From: Crocosphaera sp.
Lineage (GTDB): Bacteria; Cyanobacteriota; Cyanobacteriia; Cyanobacteriales; Microcystaceae
Length of the DNA stretch: 64,000 bases
Direction: 5' to 3'
Assembly: GCF_030064895.1 (NCBI RefSeq)
Contig: NZ_JASJEB010000062.1
Span: 1 to 64,000, forward strand
Both the position numbers and the translations under genes were made by a program. The notes beneath the pieces were generated by a model, which saw only the letters and a list, made by a program, of their open reading frames with translations, ran no database searches and was not told the DNA's origin. This document shows positions 36,177 to 45,089 of this stretch, piece after piece (position 1 is the stretch's first letter; every line of letters begins with the position of its first letter).

Positions 36177-36390
36177 GGGTGGGCAAAGCCAGAATATAGG
36201 TGAATTAATCTAGAATATAGATATCTTGCCCACCTAACACCTAAATGATAATGGTGGGCAATGATTATGGGTTAGTATTCAATAAAATAAATTACCCCAT
36301 TTGTCCACCCTACTCTAATTCTCATAATGATGGTGGGGAATCATTATCGGTTAATATTAAATAAAATAAATTCCCCCATTTGCCCACCCT
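36177..36390. repeat. REP-like array, left of the RAYT gene
   Basis: Three palindromic units lie here. The first, 36177-36235, runs from GGGTGGGCAAAG to CTTGCCCACC. The second, 36252-36310, and third, 36332-36390, run from GGTGGGCAATGATTATGG or GGTGGGGAATCATTATCG to CATTTGCCCACCCTAC. Units 2 and 3 share the centre AATAAAATAAATT. Confidence 0.85.
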
Positions 36391-36392
36391 AC

Positions 36393-36968
36393 CTATTCGC
36401 CGACTTGATCAATAATATCAGAAAAATCAGGTATTTTAGGTGACTTACCTTGACAACAACATCCCCATTCAACAGGATATAATCCCTTCTTTACCCATTT
36501 ATGAAAACTGGAATATTGCCAATTATGGGGACAAGAAACTAATCCATGTTTAACCGGATTATAATGAATATACTCTAAATGTTTTTCTAAATCTTTTTCA
36601 TCCCTAATGGTATGTTCCCAAAAACGTCTTTGCCATACATTACTTTCTCTATGTTTACCTCGTGAATTAGAAATATTATCCACTAATCTTAAATTTCTTC
36701 CAATAGAACGAGTAAATAAAACCTTCATCCGTGCAATACGTTGAGAATAATTACTATCATTTTTTGGTAATGACCAAATAAAATGTAAATGATTAGGTAA
36801 AATAACAGCCCCGACAATATCAAAAGGCTTCTCTTTTTTGACTGTAGAAACAGCAAGACGTAATTTAGCGATCGCATCAGGATCTTTAAATAAAGGAACT
36901 CGTTGATAAGTCACAATAGTTAAGAATACGGTGCTACCTTGACAATATAAACGACGATAATTTGACAT
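36393..36968 (-). CDS. REP-associated tyrosine transposase (RAYT, Y1 HUH)
   Basis: This 191-residue Y1 transposase has the HUH motif in VILPNHLHFIW (H60, H62). The catalytic-Tyr region is LEYIHYNPVKHGLVSCPHNW (Y133 likely), and VWQRRFWEHTIRDEKDLEKH is typical of the RAYT/TnpA_REP family. It lies within a field of REP-like palindromes on both sides, the expected substrates of such enzymes. It is probably intact. RAYTs are domesticated relatives of IS200 transposases that mobilise or process REPs. Confidence 0.92.
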   Translation of the reverse strand: MSNYRRLYCQGSTVFLTIVTYQRVPLFKDPDAIAKLRLAVSTVKKEKPFDIVGAVILPNHLHFIWSLPKNDSNYSQRIARMKVLFTRSIGRNLRLVDNISNSRGKHRESNVWQRRFWEHTIRDEKDLEKHLEYIHYNPVKHGLVSCPHNWQYSSFHKWVKKGLYPVEWGCCCQGKSPKIPDFSDIIDQVGE

Positions 36969-36999
36969 TTTTAAATCAATTTTTAATTATGAATCTTGT

Positions 37000-37370
37000 A
37001 GGGTGGGGAAAGCTAGAATATAGGTGAATGAATCTAGAAGATAGATATCTTGCCCACCTAATACCTAAATAATAATGGTGGCCAATCATTATAGGTTAAT
37101 ATTCAATAAAATAAATTATCCCATTTGCCCACCCTACTCTGATTCTCATAATAATAGATATCTTTCCCATCTAAATAATCATGGTGGGCAATGATTTTGA
37201 GTTAATCTTAAATAAAATAAATTATTTCATTTGCCCACCCTACTCTGATTCTCATAATAATAGATATGTTGCCTATCTAACACCTAAATAATAATGGTGG
37301 GCAATGATTTTGAGTTAATCTTAAATAAAATAAATTATTCCATTTGCCCACCCTACTCTCATTATCATAA
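37000..37370. repeat. REP-like array, right of the RAYT gene
   Basis: Four units are readable. The first is about 37000-37050 (AGGGTGGGGAAAG to CTTGCCCACC). Three others, about 37075-37135, 37172-37239 and 37298-37357, run from GGTGGGCAATGATTTTGA or a variant to CATTTGCCCACCCTACTC. The last two are nearly identical to each other. No gene is present from 36969 to 37451; two HIP1 octamers occur near 37402 and 37432. Confidence 0.85.
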
Positions 37371-37451
37371 AAATCGTTAAGTATATGGTAATTTATAAAT
37401 GCGATCGCTTAATAATAGATTGAGTTCAATAAGCGATCGCATTATTTGCTC

Positions 37452-37892
37452 TTAAGATTCCTGTTGTTTTCTATTCTGATTAAAAACTTCAAAAACTTGA
37501 CGGCAAAAACACTTAAATCTTTCCGCAATATCCTTAGCCGGTTGATAGTCACCTTCCAATTGCCAGTTTTCTACAGTTGAAAGTCGCCACGCTTGTCCCT
37601 GATGATTAAAAGCAGTTATTTCTAATCCCACTAACCTTTGGATTTTATCCACAGGATCTTTATGAAACCTAATCTGTACTAACATACTCCGACTTTGAAA
37701 GCGAGGACTCCATCCAGGTAAATGAAAGGCAATATCAATGGAGTGAGGATCGACTAATTCCAGGGTATCAGGATCATTACGCCAGGGTTTAAGGTCTGCT
37801 TTAGCATCAGGAAAATGGGTTTTAAATAAATGAACAGTAGATGCAATTTTTGTAGCGATTTCTACACCTTGAGCTTTTTCCGATGCGTTCAT
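37452..37892 (-). CDS. Conserved hypothetical protein
   Basis: A 146-residue soluble protein with no signal or membrane segment. It has a well-formed mixed composition (HSIDIAFHLPGWSPRFQSRS, then LVGLEITAFNHQGQAWRLST and a Phe/Cys-rich C-terminus). I do not recognise a named family. Good coding character and a plausible start at 37892 support it as a real gene. Confidence 0.7.
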   Translation of the reverse strand: MNASEKAQGVEIATKIASTVHLFKTHFPDAKADLKPWRNDPDTLELVDPHSIDIAFHLPGWSPRFQSRSMLVQIRFHKDPVDKIQRLVGLEITAFNHQGQAWRLSTVENWQLEGDYQPAKDIAERFKCFCRQVFEVFNQNRKQQES

Positions 37893-38272
37893 GTTTTAGT
37901 CTCCTCTTGATAAATCTTAAGCAACGGCTAAAATTAGCCATCCTGCTTTATTCTATGTCAGTATTTTAGTTAATTCATTGATTAAACAGGATAACAAACT
38001 TAAAAATTTTGTGTAATTTTTTATCAAGTAAATACGAAAATACTATTTATCAATTTTTTAACCTCCCCGTCTCCCCATTGGGGTTAGTGAGCAAGATGCT
38101 CATAGTCCGTAGACTTTCGACACTAAACCTAACCTAAAACTCTGATAGGGATTATCATAGCTGTAGAGAAGTTTCTAGTTGACTCACCAGATGGTGAATA
38201 AGGGCTGGAAACTCTAGTGTAGATATCCGCTTATTTGAAACTATTAATCCCCTTACAACTGTCTTTGAGGCA
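37893..38272. other. Long intergenic region with several hairpins
   Basis: No ORF is supported in these 380 bases. Three short perfect hairpins occur: CCCC/GGGG at 38073-38083, TGAGCA/TGCTCA at 38088-38102 and TCACC/GGTGA at 38184-38197. A small RNA or a structured leader of the next gene is possible. No known RNA family was recognised. Confidence 0.4.
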
Positions 38273-38572
38273 ATGGCCATTATGGCATCAAATCAAGATA
38301 AAGATGAATTCTTCTATCCTCGATATCCTTATCGTGGGGAAGTAAAACCGGAAAATGTAGTTTTTAATGCCAACCTACAAGAGTTTGCCCAAGAAGTTAA
38401 CTATCTTTGTAACTTAGAAACCGCGGGAAAAATTAAACCTGAACAAGCTTATCAAAAAATCAAACAACTATGGAAAAAACTCAAATTATCGAAAAAAGAA
38501 TTAAAAATAGGAGAAAATTTATTTAACCAAGAATTTGATGACGATGACGAAAAGGGGACTGACAATGAATAG
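38273..38572 (+). CDS. Small conserved cyanobacterial protein (DUF7219-like)
   Basis: A 99-residue protein. YPRYPYRGEVKPENVVFNAN followed by LQEFAQEVNYLCNLETAGKI and a Lys-rich helix fits what I recall of the DUF7219 family. It ends in an acidic tail. The function is unknown. Starts at 38273 or 38282 are both possible. Confidence 0.7.
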   Translation: MAIMASNQDKDEFFYPRYPYRGEVKPENVVFNANLQEFAQEVNYLCNLETAGKIKPEQAYQKIKQLWKKLKLSKKELKIGENLFNQEFDDDDEKGTDNE

Positions 38573-38577
38573 CTTGA

Positions 38578-38712
38578 CCGATCGCACGGTCTAAAGTAGA
38601 TAATATTATAACTCTGGTTTTCTTGCTATTACGGGCAACCCCTGGTGATCCGGCGTATGCTATTTTGGGAAACCCTGCGCCGGACCATTTGTTAACGGCC
38701 ATATCTTATTAA
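38578..38712 (+). pseudogene. Relic of an OppB/DppB-type ABC permease
   Basis: An in-frame stretch bounded by stops encodes DNIITLVFLLLRATPGDPAY then AILGNPAPDHLLTAISY. TLVFLLLRATPGDPA is the conserved first-helix end of peptide ABC permeases, which are about 300 residues long. Only the N-terminal fragment survives, ending 11 bases before the binding-protein gene. Confidence 0.8.
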
Positions 38713-38723
38713 TTTAGGAAAAT

Positions 38724-40487
38724 ATGAAATATTTAGATAAAATCAAAACAGTTTACAAACAAATTTTAACCCTAATTTTAGTTGGGTTTTCTATCTTAAA
38801 TTTAACCGCTTGTGCTGCTGCTGGTAATCAAAATCAAGTGGTTTTATCCATTTTAAGCGATCCTAAAACTTTTAATGCTGTCTTATCTCAAGAATCTCCT
38901 AATATTTTTGGTTTAACCTATGAAGGGTTAATTACAGAAAATCCTTTAACAGCAGAAAAGGAACCTGCTTTAGCAGAATCTTGGGATATTTCTGAGGATA
39001 AATTAACCATTGTTGTTACTTTAAGAGAAGGTTTAAAATGGTCTGATGGAGAACCATTAACAGCAGATGATGTTGTTTTTACTTACAATGATTTATATTT
39101 GAATGAGAAAATACCTAACCTTTATCAAGATCGTTTGCGAGTCGGCCGTAAGCGGGATTTCCCTACTATTAAAAAGCTAGATGCTCGAAGCATAGAATTC
39201 AAAATTACAGAACCCTTTGCTCCTTTTCTAGATAGTGTCAGTTTTCCTATTTTACCTGCTCATATTTTGCGTAAAACCATCCAAGAAACCGATGGGGAAG
39301 GTAGTCCCAAATTTTTATCAACCTGGGGAACAGATACCCCACCAGAAAACATTATTGTTAATGGTCCTTATAAACTTAAGGAATATGTGACAAGTCAAAG
39401 GGTTGTCTTTGAAAAAAATCCTTATTATTGGAAACAAGATCAACAAGGAAATCAGTTACCCAATATTGAAAATGTTGTTCAGGCAATTGTCGAATCAACA
39501 GATACTTCTTTATTACAATTTCGTTCAGGTAGTTTAGATTCTATTAGTGTCACTTCTGAATATTTCTCTTTATTAAAAAACGAGGAAAATCGCGGTAATT
39601 TTACTATCTATAATGGTGGTGCAGCCTACGGCACAGTGTTTATTTCCTTTAATCAAAACCGAGGTAAAAGGGAGGGTAAACCTTTAGTTAATCCCATTAA
39701 AGCTGAATGGTTTAATAATGTTAATTTCAGAAAAGCTGTTGCCTACGGAATTGATCGTCCTCGAATCATTAATAATATTTATCGTGGTTTAGGTAGTCCC
39801 CAAAACACACAAATTTCTGTGCAATCTCCCTACTACAATCAAGCAGTAGAAGGATATGATTATGATCCCGAAAAAGCCAAAGAATTATTATTAAAAGAAG
39901 GGTTTACTTATAACTCAGAAGGAAAGTTATTAGATAGTAAAGGGAATAAGGTTGAATTTAATTTAATTACCAACTCAGGAAACGAAATCAGAGAAGCAAT
40001 GGGAGCGCAAATTGAAGAAGATTTGGGCAAACTAGGAATGCAGGTGAATTTTAGTCCTTTAGCTTTCAATGTTTTGGTAGATAGACTTAGTAATTCCTTA
40101 GATTGGGAAGCACATATTATTGGTTTTACAGGAGGCAATGAACCCCATTCTCCTAGTATTTGGTACACAGATGGTAACTTACATATGTTTAACCAAAAAC
40201 CCCAACCTGGAACTAAACCTCTCACCGGAAGAGTTGTATCAGACTGGGAGAAAAAAATTGAACAGTTGTATATTGCTGGTTCTCAAGAAGTCGATATGGA
40301 TAAACGCAAACAAATCTATAACGAGGCACAGGAATTAGTATCAGAATACCTCCCTTTTATTTATTTAGTTAATCCCTATTCCTTAGCTGCGGTTAAAAAT
40401 CGTTTTGATGGTATTGAATATTCTGCTTTAGGAGGTGCTTTTTGGAACATGGAAAAACTGTCTGTTAAAGATGTTAGCCAAGAATAA
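38724..40487 (+). CDS. ABC transporter substrate-binding lipoprotein, family 5 (peptide/oligopeptide)
   Basis: A 587-residue SBP_bac_5 protein. The N-terminal lipoprotein signal ends in the lipobox LTAC (Cys about residue 29). The family signature AESWDISEDKLTIVVTLREG then LKWSDGEPLTADDVVFT is at about 80-117. It would bind peptides or similar solutes in the periplasm. Its permease survives only as a short relic just upstream, so it may depend on permeases encoded elsewhere or serve another role. Confidence 0.9.
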   Translation: MKYLDKIKTVYKQILTLILVGFSILNLTACAAAGNQNQVVLSILSDPKTFNAVLSQESPNIFGLTYEGLITENPLTAEKEPALAESWDISEDKLTIVVTLREGLKWSDGEPLTADDVVFTYNDLYLNEKIPNLYQDRLRVGRKRDFPTIKKLDARSIEFKITEPFAPFLDSVSFPILPAHILRKTIQETDGEGSPKFLSTWGTDTPPENIIVNGPYKLKEYVTSQRVVFEKNPYYWKQDQQGNQLPNIENVVQAIVESTDTSLLQFRSGSLDSISVTSEYFSLLKNEENRGNFTIYNGGAAYGTVFISFNQNRGKREGKPLVNPIKAEWFNNVNFRKAVAYGIDRPRIINNIYRGLGSPQNTQISVQSPYYNQAVEGYDYDPEKAKELLLKEGFTYNSEGKLLDSKGNKVEFNLITNSGNEIREAMGAQIEEDLGKLGMQVNFSPLAFNVLVDRLSNSLDWEAHIIGFTGGNEPHSPSIWYTDGNLHMFNQKPQPGTKPLTGRVVSDWEKKIEQLYIAGSQEVDMDKRKQIYNEAQELVSEYLPFIYLVNPYSLAAVKNRFDGIEYSALGGAFWNMEKLSVKDVSQE

Positions 40488-40614
40488 CTCAAAGTTAAGC
40501 AGGATTTAACATTATCTCTTGTCTTTTTGATAAATATTGGCTGGAGTGGAACGAGAATTATTGCAATTACATCTATTGTTTAAAAGAGATTACTCGTTCC
40601 TAACCAATAACAAA

Positions 40615-41685
40615 TTATACCCTGTTTAATAAGGGCAATTTAGATGCACTTATCTTGCCAAAAATACTATCTAAATTATTCAGTAACGCTTCTGAAATAA
40701 TTGAGGAAGCCCAAGAATAACGGTAATTTGGCATAGCATTGCAGCCATTATACCAAATAGAATGGCCTGACTGTTTAATTAACTTAAGAGGTTGAGAAAG
40801 TTCAGTTGTCTGGGTAAAATTAGCACCATGATCCGGTTTATGAATAGGATCAATAAATGCCATATTACATTTTAGTTGAGAAAATTTATCATCAGGAACA
40901 AAAGTCCATTTTGGTTGAGAACTAGAAGGAATTGTAGCGTTAACAATAATATCAGCTTGGGGTAACAGATTATCAATTAAAGGTAGCTTTAAATCCTCAT
41001 TAATCACCTCATAAGTATTATTATAATCATATTCCATCTGACGATATTCTACTCCTTCCAATTTATTAATTAGGCTTGAAGGTTGACGCTGAGTGTAAAC
41101 AACAATTTTCTCAATTCCTTGTCGAATTAATTCTTTTGTTGCACCAATTCCCAAATTTCCATAACCGAGAACTACTGCTAATTTTTTCTCTGTAATTGCA
41201 GGAGAAAATGGATCACTCTGTTGTAATGTTTCTAGGGTTTGAAGCACCCCACATTCACCAGAAATATGAGCATTTTTATAGAGTAATTTTTGGGGTCGTC
41301 CTTCGCACCAAATAATAATGTCTTCTAAATCTAAAAATTTTACATTGGTTGTATGTTTAGGAGGTAACTGAAGATGATTAAACCAACCAATTAAGACAGT
41401 TCCAGGACGCATATATTGCCATTCATCAGTAGGTTTGAGAGAAATTACAATATCACTTGATTTAAGTAAGGTGAACCTATCTACAACTTTACAACCGAGT
41501 TTAAGTAAATGATCATCGGCTGATTTTTCAAACGTATGTAAGCCAAAATTTTCCTCAAAAATAAACTCTTTAACTGAGTCATGATTAAGATGTTTAGAGG
41601 TTAAATGTTGGTACCAGATAGGTGAACGCATCTCTTTTGGTAAATTTGAGCGACTAATAAAGCCTAAAGAGTATTTATTATTCAT
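40615..41685 (-). CDS. AlaDH/PNT-family Rossmann dehydrogenase
   Basis: A 356-residue protein with an alanine dehydrogenase / transhydrogenase-like N-terminal domain (YSLGFISRSNLPKEMRSPIW). The NAD(P)-binding domain has KLAVVLGYGNLGIGATKELI. N5-(carboxyethyl)ornithine synthase has a similar opening, but the substrate cannot be set. ATG 41685 is preferred over 41742 because it aligns with the family start. It follows ado on the same strand after a terminator, in the position where many cyanobacteria have aar. Confidence 0.7.
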   Translation of the reverse strand: MNNKYSLGFISRSNLPKEMRSPIWYQHLTSKHLNHDSVKEFIFEENFGLHTFEKSADDHLLKLGCKVVDRFTLLKSSDIVISLKPTDEWQYMRPGTVLIGWFNHLQLPPKHTTNVKFLDLEDIIIWCEGRPQKLLYKNAHISGECGVLQTLETLQQSDPFSPAITEKKLAVVLGYGNLGIGATKELIRQGIEKIVVYTQRQPSSLINKLEGVEYRQMEYDYNNTYEVINEDLKLPLIDNLLPQADIIVNATIPSSSQPKWTFVPDDKFSQLKCNMAFIDPIHKPDHGANFTQTTELSQPLKLIKQSGHSIWYNGCNAMPNYRYSWASSIISEALLNNLDSIFGKISASKLPLLNRV

Positions 41686-41961
41686 GATTTTAAGCTGAAA
41701 ATTATTTAATATACCCGCTCTAATTTGATTAGGGCGTGGCAAGCAGATTATAAAATACTTTTGACAGAAAGTCTATGAACGTTTGGTCTGAGCAAGGCGA
41801 AAGCAATAGAGATAATTTTTGAATGCTTCGCCCCTAGAAAATGTAATTATTGGCTACTTGTTTATGCTGATGTTAACAGTTAGTTAAGTATCAGAAGAAA
41901 AGTAAGGTGTTGTAGTTCACCCAGTTAGGGTTACCTATATTTAATTAATTATCAATTATCC

Positions 41962-42012
41962 ATTAATAAAAATACAGGGTAAAATTTAGCAGAAACTAAG
42001 TTTTACCCTGTA
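41962..42012 (-). terminator. ado terminator
   Basis: TACAGGGTAAAACTTAG and its complement form a long stem (41973-42012), followed on the minus strand by TATTTTTATT. It lies 38 bases past the ado stop. The rest of 41686-41961 shows no gene. Confidence 0.85.
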
Positions 42013-42049
42013 TTATCAAAAGAGTTTTTATTTGTTAAGTTGTAACGTT

Positions 42050-42745
42050 TTAAACAGCAGCTAATCCATGAGCGGACATTTTCATGATCTCACGAGTAGA
42101 GAAACCAATCTCACCCAAAGCTTCTCCATAACTAATCATGAAGTCTTCTACTAAAGCATCTTTTTCCATCCCCAAAACTTTGGCATCGTCTTCAACTTCG
42201 TTGAGCATTTGCCAAACAATAGGTAAATTTTCTTTATTGGCTTGTTCTAATTCTGCTTTAGAGTCCTCAAAATGTTCTTTTAACCAAACTTCCCCAAAAT
42301 TAAGGTGAGTGTACTCATCTTTAACCACCCCTTCGGTGATTTTGCGAGCAAAGGGATCAGCCATGGGGATATAGATATTATAAGCAGCGATGGCAAAAGC
42401 TTCGATAATCAAAGATTGAATCAATAAACAGGTAACAATTTTGCCTTCAGCTTTAGCAGTTTGAAAGTTGCCATGAAGTTGAGAGAAAAATTTTTCAGCG
42501 TAGTCCATATCTGGGGTAACGTTGAGATTTCTGCCACAAGCTTGAAACCCCTTTTTATGACGGTTTTCCATCTTAGACAGACGGATTAACTCCTTCTTGT
42601 CCTGTGGAAGAAGTTCGCCCATATCAATATAATTTTCATAGGCTTCTTGTTCACCTTCAATGACAATAGCGTTGATGCGACTGTAAGCATCTTTATAGGT
42701 GTCGCTGTTAAAATCGAGTTCTGGGCGTAAAGCAAGCTCTTGCAT
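42050..42745 (-). CDS. ado: Aldehyde deformylating oxygenase
   Basis: The 231-residue ferritin-like di-iron enzyme converts fatty aldehydes to alkanes and formate. The iron-ligand motifs are ENRHKKGF (E, H), [17 protein letters not shown] (E) and [16 protein letters not shown] (E...H). The length and sequence are canonical. The partner acyl-ACP reductase gene (aar) is not adjacent, unlike in many cyanobacteria. It has its own terminator. Confidence 0.96.
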   Translation of the reverse strand: MQELALRPELDFNSDTYKDAYSRINAIVIEGEQEAYENYIDMGELLPQDKKELIRLSKMENRHKKGFQACGRNLNVTPDMDYAEKFFSQLHGNFQTAKAEGKIVTCLLIQSLIIEAFAIAAYNIYIPMADPFARKITEGVVKDEYTHLNFGEVWLKEHFEDSKAELEQANKENLPIVWQMLNEVEDDAKVLGMEKDALVEDFMISYGEALGEIGFSTREIMKMSAHGLAAV

Positions 42746-42924
42746 AAGCTATTTTATCTCCTGTGTTTTATGAACTAAGTTACTGGTTAAATGGGTTTCT
42801 CTAATTAGGTTAACGCAACTGACAATATAAGTATAAGTCAACCGTTATTAACTTTTGGCTATTGTCCATCTATGAGTTCTACTCTAATGTATATACTTTA
42901 AGCCGAAAAGACAATTAAACATAG

Positions 42925-43770
42925 ATGATCACAGAACAAACAATAACGATTGGTTCCTTAGAATGGTTTTATCGAGAAGTTACCCCCAACAACCCCAACA
43001 AGAAACCCCCAGTAGTTTTGCTTCATGGGTTGCCCAGTCATAGTTATATTTGGCGCAGGGTGATGGCTAATTTAGGAGACCAAGGGTTTCGAGCGATCGC
43101 CCCTGACTGGATCGGTTCAGGGTTTTCTGCTAAACCAGATAAACGGGACTTTGCTTATACCTCAGATGCTTATGAAAAGGCTTTAGGTGAGTTTCTTGAA
43201 GGGTTGGAATTGGAGCAAGTATCTTTAGTGGTGCAAGGTTTTTTGGCTTCTGTAGCCATTCAATACGCTTTTAACCATGCTGATACCATCCATCGCTTAA
43301 TTGTTCTCAATACCCCTTTATCTCCTGACGTTAAACTTCCTTGGTTGATGCAGCAATGGACTATTCCCTTTGTGGGGGATATGGTGACTCAAGATCCCTT
43401 ATTGGTGGATCGTACCCTGGAAAAAGGCAGTGGTTTTGTCATTGAGGATCAAGATTTAGATATTTTTCGACAACCCTATCTCAAAAGTTCTGCCGTGGGA
43501 CGCGCTTTGTTAACAACCACAAAAAATCTTAAGCTATCTCAAACCTTGAAAAACATAGAAAAAGATTTTTCTGCTTGGAGTGTTCCCACCTTGATGCTTT
43601 GGGGTATGAGTGATCCTTGGTTATCGTCTGATATTCCTGAAAAATTGACCGCCAATGTTTCTAATATTGAGATGGTTAAGTTAGATGAGGCGAAACATTA
43701 TCCCCAAGAACACTGGCCTAAAGAAGTTAGCGAAGAAATTATTACTTTTTTGCGTCGTCAGGTAGTTTGA
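42925..43770 (+). CDS. Alpha/beta hydrolase-fold protein lacking the nucleophile
   Basis: The 281-residue protein resembles haloalkane-dehalogenase-like hydrolases: VVLLHGLPSHSYIWRRVMAN, IAPDWIGSGFSAKPD, and C-terminal LMLWGMSDPWLS and EAKHYPQEHWP. At the nucleophile elbow it reads SLVVQGFLASVAI, so the expected Asp or Ser is Gly. It is therefore probably not a standard hydrolase. The late Asp and His remain. It is transcribed divergently from ado. Confidence 0.85.
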   Translation: MITEQTITIGSLEWFYREVTPNNPNKKPPVVLLHGLPSHSYIWRRVMANLGDQGFRAIAPDWIGSGFSAKPDKRDFAYTSDAYEKALGEFLEGLELEQVSLVVQGFLASVAIQYAFNHADTIHRLIVLNTPLSPDVKLPWLMQQWTIPFVGDMVTQDPLLVDRTLEKGSGFVIEDQDLDIFRQPYLKSSAVGRALLTTTKNLKLSQTLKNIEKDFSAWSVPTLMLWGMSDPWLSSDIPEKLTANVSNIEMVKLDEAKHYPQEHWPKEVSEEIITFLRRQVV

Positions 43771-43846
43771 TAACACTTTTTGCATAATTCTAGAATCCCT
43801 GTGGTTTTAACCCGGGGAATCTCAAAGAGTTTTCATTTGCATAGAG

Positions 43847-43897
43847 CAAAATATTAATATTGATTCTAGTCTTCCCACACTCCCCACACCTCCCACA
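43847..43897. repeat. CTTCCCACA-type nonamer repeat with conserved left flank
   Basis: AATATTAATATTGATTCTAG precedes CTTCCCACA, CTCCCCACA and CCTCCCACA (43871-43897). The flank and repeats match those at 1786-1830. Confidence 0.8.
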
Positions 43898-43965
43898 CTC
43901 ACTCAACCAAAATATATAATACACTCAATTGAAAACTGCTACAGACACCAAGGATCAAACCCACT

Positions 43966-44229
43966 GTGAGTTCTAAATATCTACCCAAAACCACTGCTTA
44001 TGTCCGTATTACTCAACAGTCTTGGCAACAAGGACAAATGGAAGGAGAAGTCAGGGCAGCAGAATATGAATGGCGGTTTAAATGGCATTTCCGTCAGGGA
44101 CAATTATTAGTACAACCATCCTTAGGTCGTGCCTTAATTTATGAACCTTTAGGTCGGTTTTTGGAACGATCTGACTATCAACTCGAACCAGGAGGAGATT
44201 ATGAGTTTACCCTGCGATCGCAGCTTTAA
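43966..44229 (+). CDS. Small conserved cyanobacterial protein (DUF3146-like)
   Basis: An 87-residue soluble protein: TTAYVRITQQSWQQGQMEGE, EYEWRFKWHFRQGQLLVQPS, then LGRFLERSDYQLEPGGDYEF. I associate this with DUF3146, a cyanobacterial family of unknown function. The start is GTG 43966. Confidence 0.72.
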   Translation: MSSKYLPKTTAYVRITQQSWQQGQMEGEVRAAEYEWRFKWHFRQGQLLVQPSLGRALIYEPLGRFLERSDYQLEPGGDYEFTLRSQL

Positions 44230-44412
44230 CTCGCCCTTGTGGGCAAAGTAAAGAGGCAAAAAGCAAATGTAAAAATTTAGCCCGAAATTTAGACTTAAAG
44301 GGTCTTTATTTATGAAGAAGAAAAACAAAAAAATAATTATTTATTGAATCCTACTTTTGTGCGATAGCGTGCCGGAACTTAGTGAAGAAATCCTGAACCG
44401 TATTCACGGCTT

Positions 44413-44694
44413 TTAATCTTCGTCAAATTCTGGCCATAATAACCGCAAAGCCATTACAGCAAAGCCTATAGCTGCCATCGCCTTTAATAGTTTCGTTGGT
44501 AAAAACTGGGCAATAGTTCCCCCAGCGATAACCCCTAAGAAACTAGCTAAAATTAAAGCAGTAATTGAACCAAAAAATACCGCACGAGGTGACTTAGAAC
44601 TCCCTCCTAATGCGATTGCTGCCAGTTGACTTTTATCTCCAATTTCTGCTAAAAAAACCGTAATAAAACTTAATCCAAATAATTGCCAATCCAT
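44413..44694 (-). CDS. Half-size GDT1/TMEM165 (UPF0016) transporter, subunit 2
   Basis: A 93-residue membrane protein with three hydrophobic segments and the family motif FLAEIGDKSQLAAIALGGSS (ExGD(K/R)(T/S)-type). Full GDT1 proteins contain two such repeats; here each half is a separate gene. Cyanobacterial members export or partition Mn2+, relevant to PSII assembly. It lies 12 bases after subunit 1; together they should form a heteromer. Confidence 0.88.
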   Translation of the reverse strand: MDWQLFGLSFITVFLAEIGDKSQLAAIALGGSSKSPRAVFFGSITALILASFLGVIAGGTIAQFLPTKLLKAMAAIGFAVMALRLLWPEFDED

Positions 44695-44706
44695 GCTTAA
44701 TTCACC

Positions 44707-45066
44707 TTAACTATTTAACACATCTCCTATCAATAACCCTGTAATTATTAGTAATAACAAAGCTACTGCTATATCTAACTTTTTAGGAGATAAACGACGG
44801 GCTAACCAATAACCAATTAATACCCCTAATAAACTGGTGGCAATTAAAGCGAGCGCCGACCCGGCAAAGACGACCCAAGGAGACTGAGATTCTGCACTAA
44901 TTAATAGGGTTGCTAGTTGGGTTTTGTCCCCCATTTCTGCTAAAAATATGGTCAAAAAAGTCGAACTAAAAACCGTCCAAAAACTCCATGATTTTTCTGG
45001 TTTTGAAGTTTCTTCAGAGGTCTGATTTTGCTGATTTTCAGTTTCATTTTGATCAGAAATATTCAT
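44707..45066 (-). CDS. Half-size GDT1/TMEM165 (UPF0016) transporter, subunit 1
   Basis: A 119-residue protein with a polar N-terminal tail (about 1-28), three membrane segments and the motif IFLAEMGDKTQLATLLISAE. It is a partner of the following gene and probably builds a heteromeric Mn2+/Ca2+ exchanger. psb28-2 lies just upstream on the same strand (23 bases), an association with PSII biogenesis. Confidence 0.88.
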   Translation of the reverse strand: MNISDQNETENQQNQTSEETSKPEKSWSFWTVFSSTFLTIFLAEMGDKTQLATLLISAESQSPWVVFAGSALALIATSLLGVLIGYWLARRLSPKKLDIAVALLLLIITGLLIGDVLNS

Positions 45067-45089
45067 GATAGAATAGGTTAAAGTTTAAA

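Noticed and set aside
37000-37370. Regularly spaced repeats that could suggest a CRISPR array
   Set aside because: Units are 60-70 base palindromes with similar interiors, not short identical repeats with unique spacers; they belong to a REP family beside a RAYT.
40615-41685. Gene in the aar position next to ado
   Set aside because: Sequence shows an AlaDH/PNT-like Rossmann protein and not acyl-ACP reductase, so it was not called aar.
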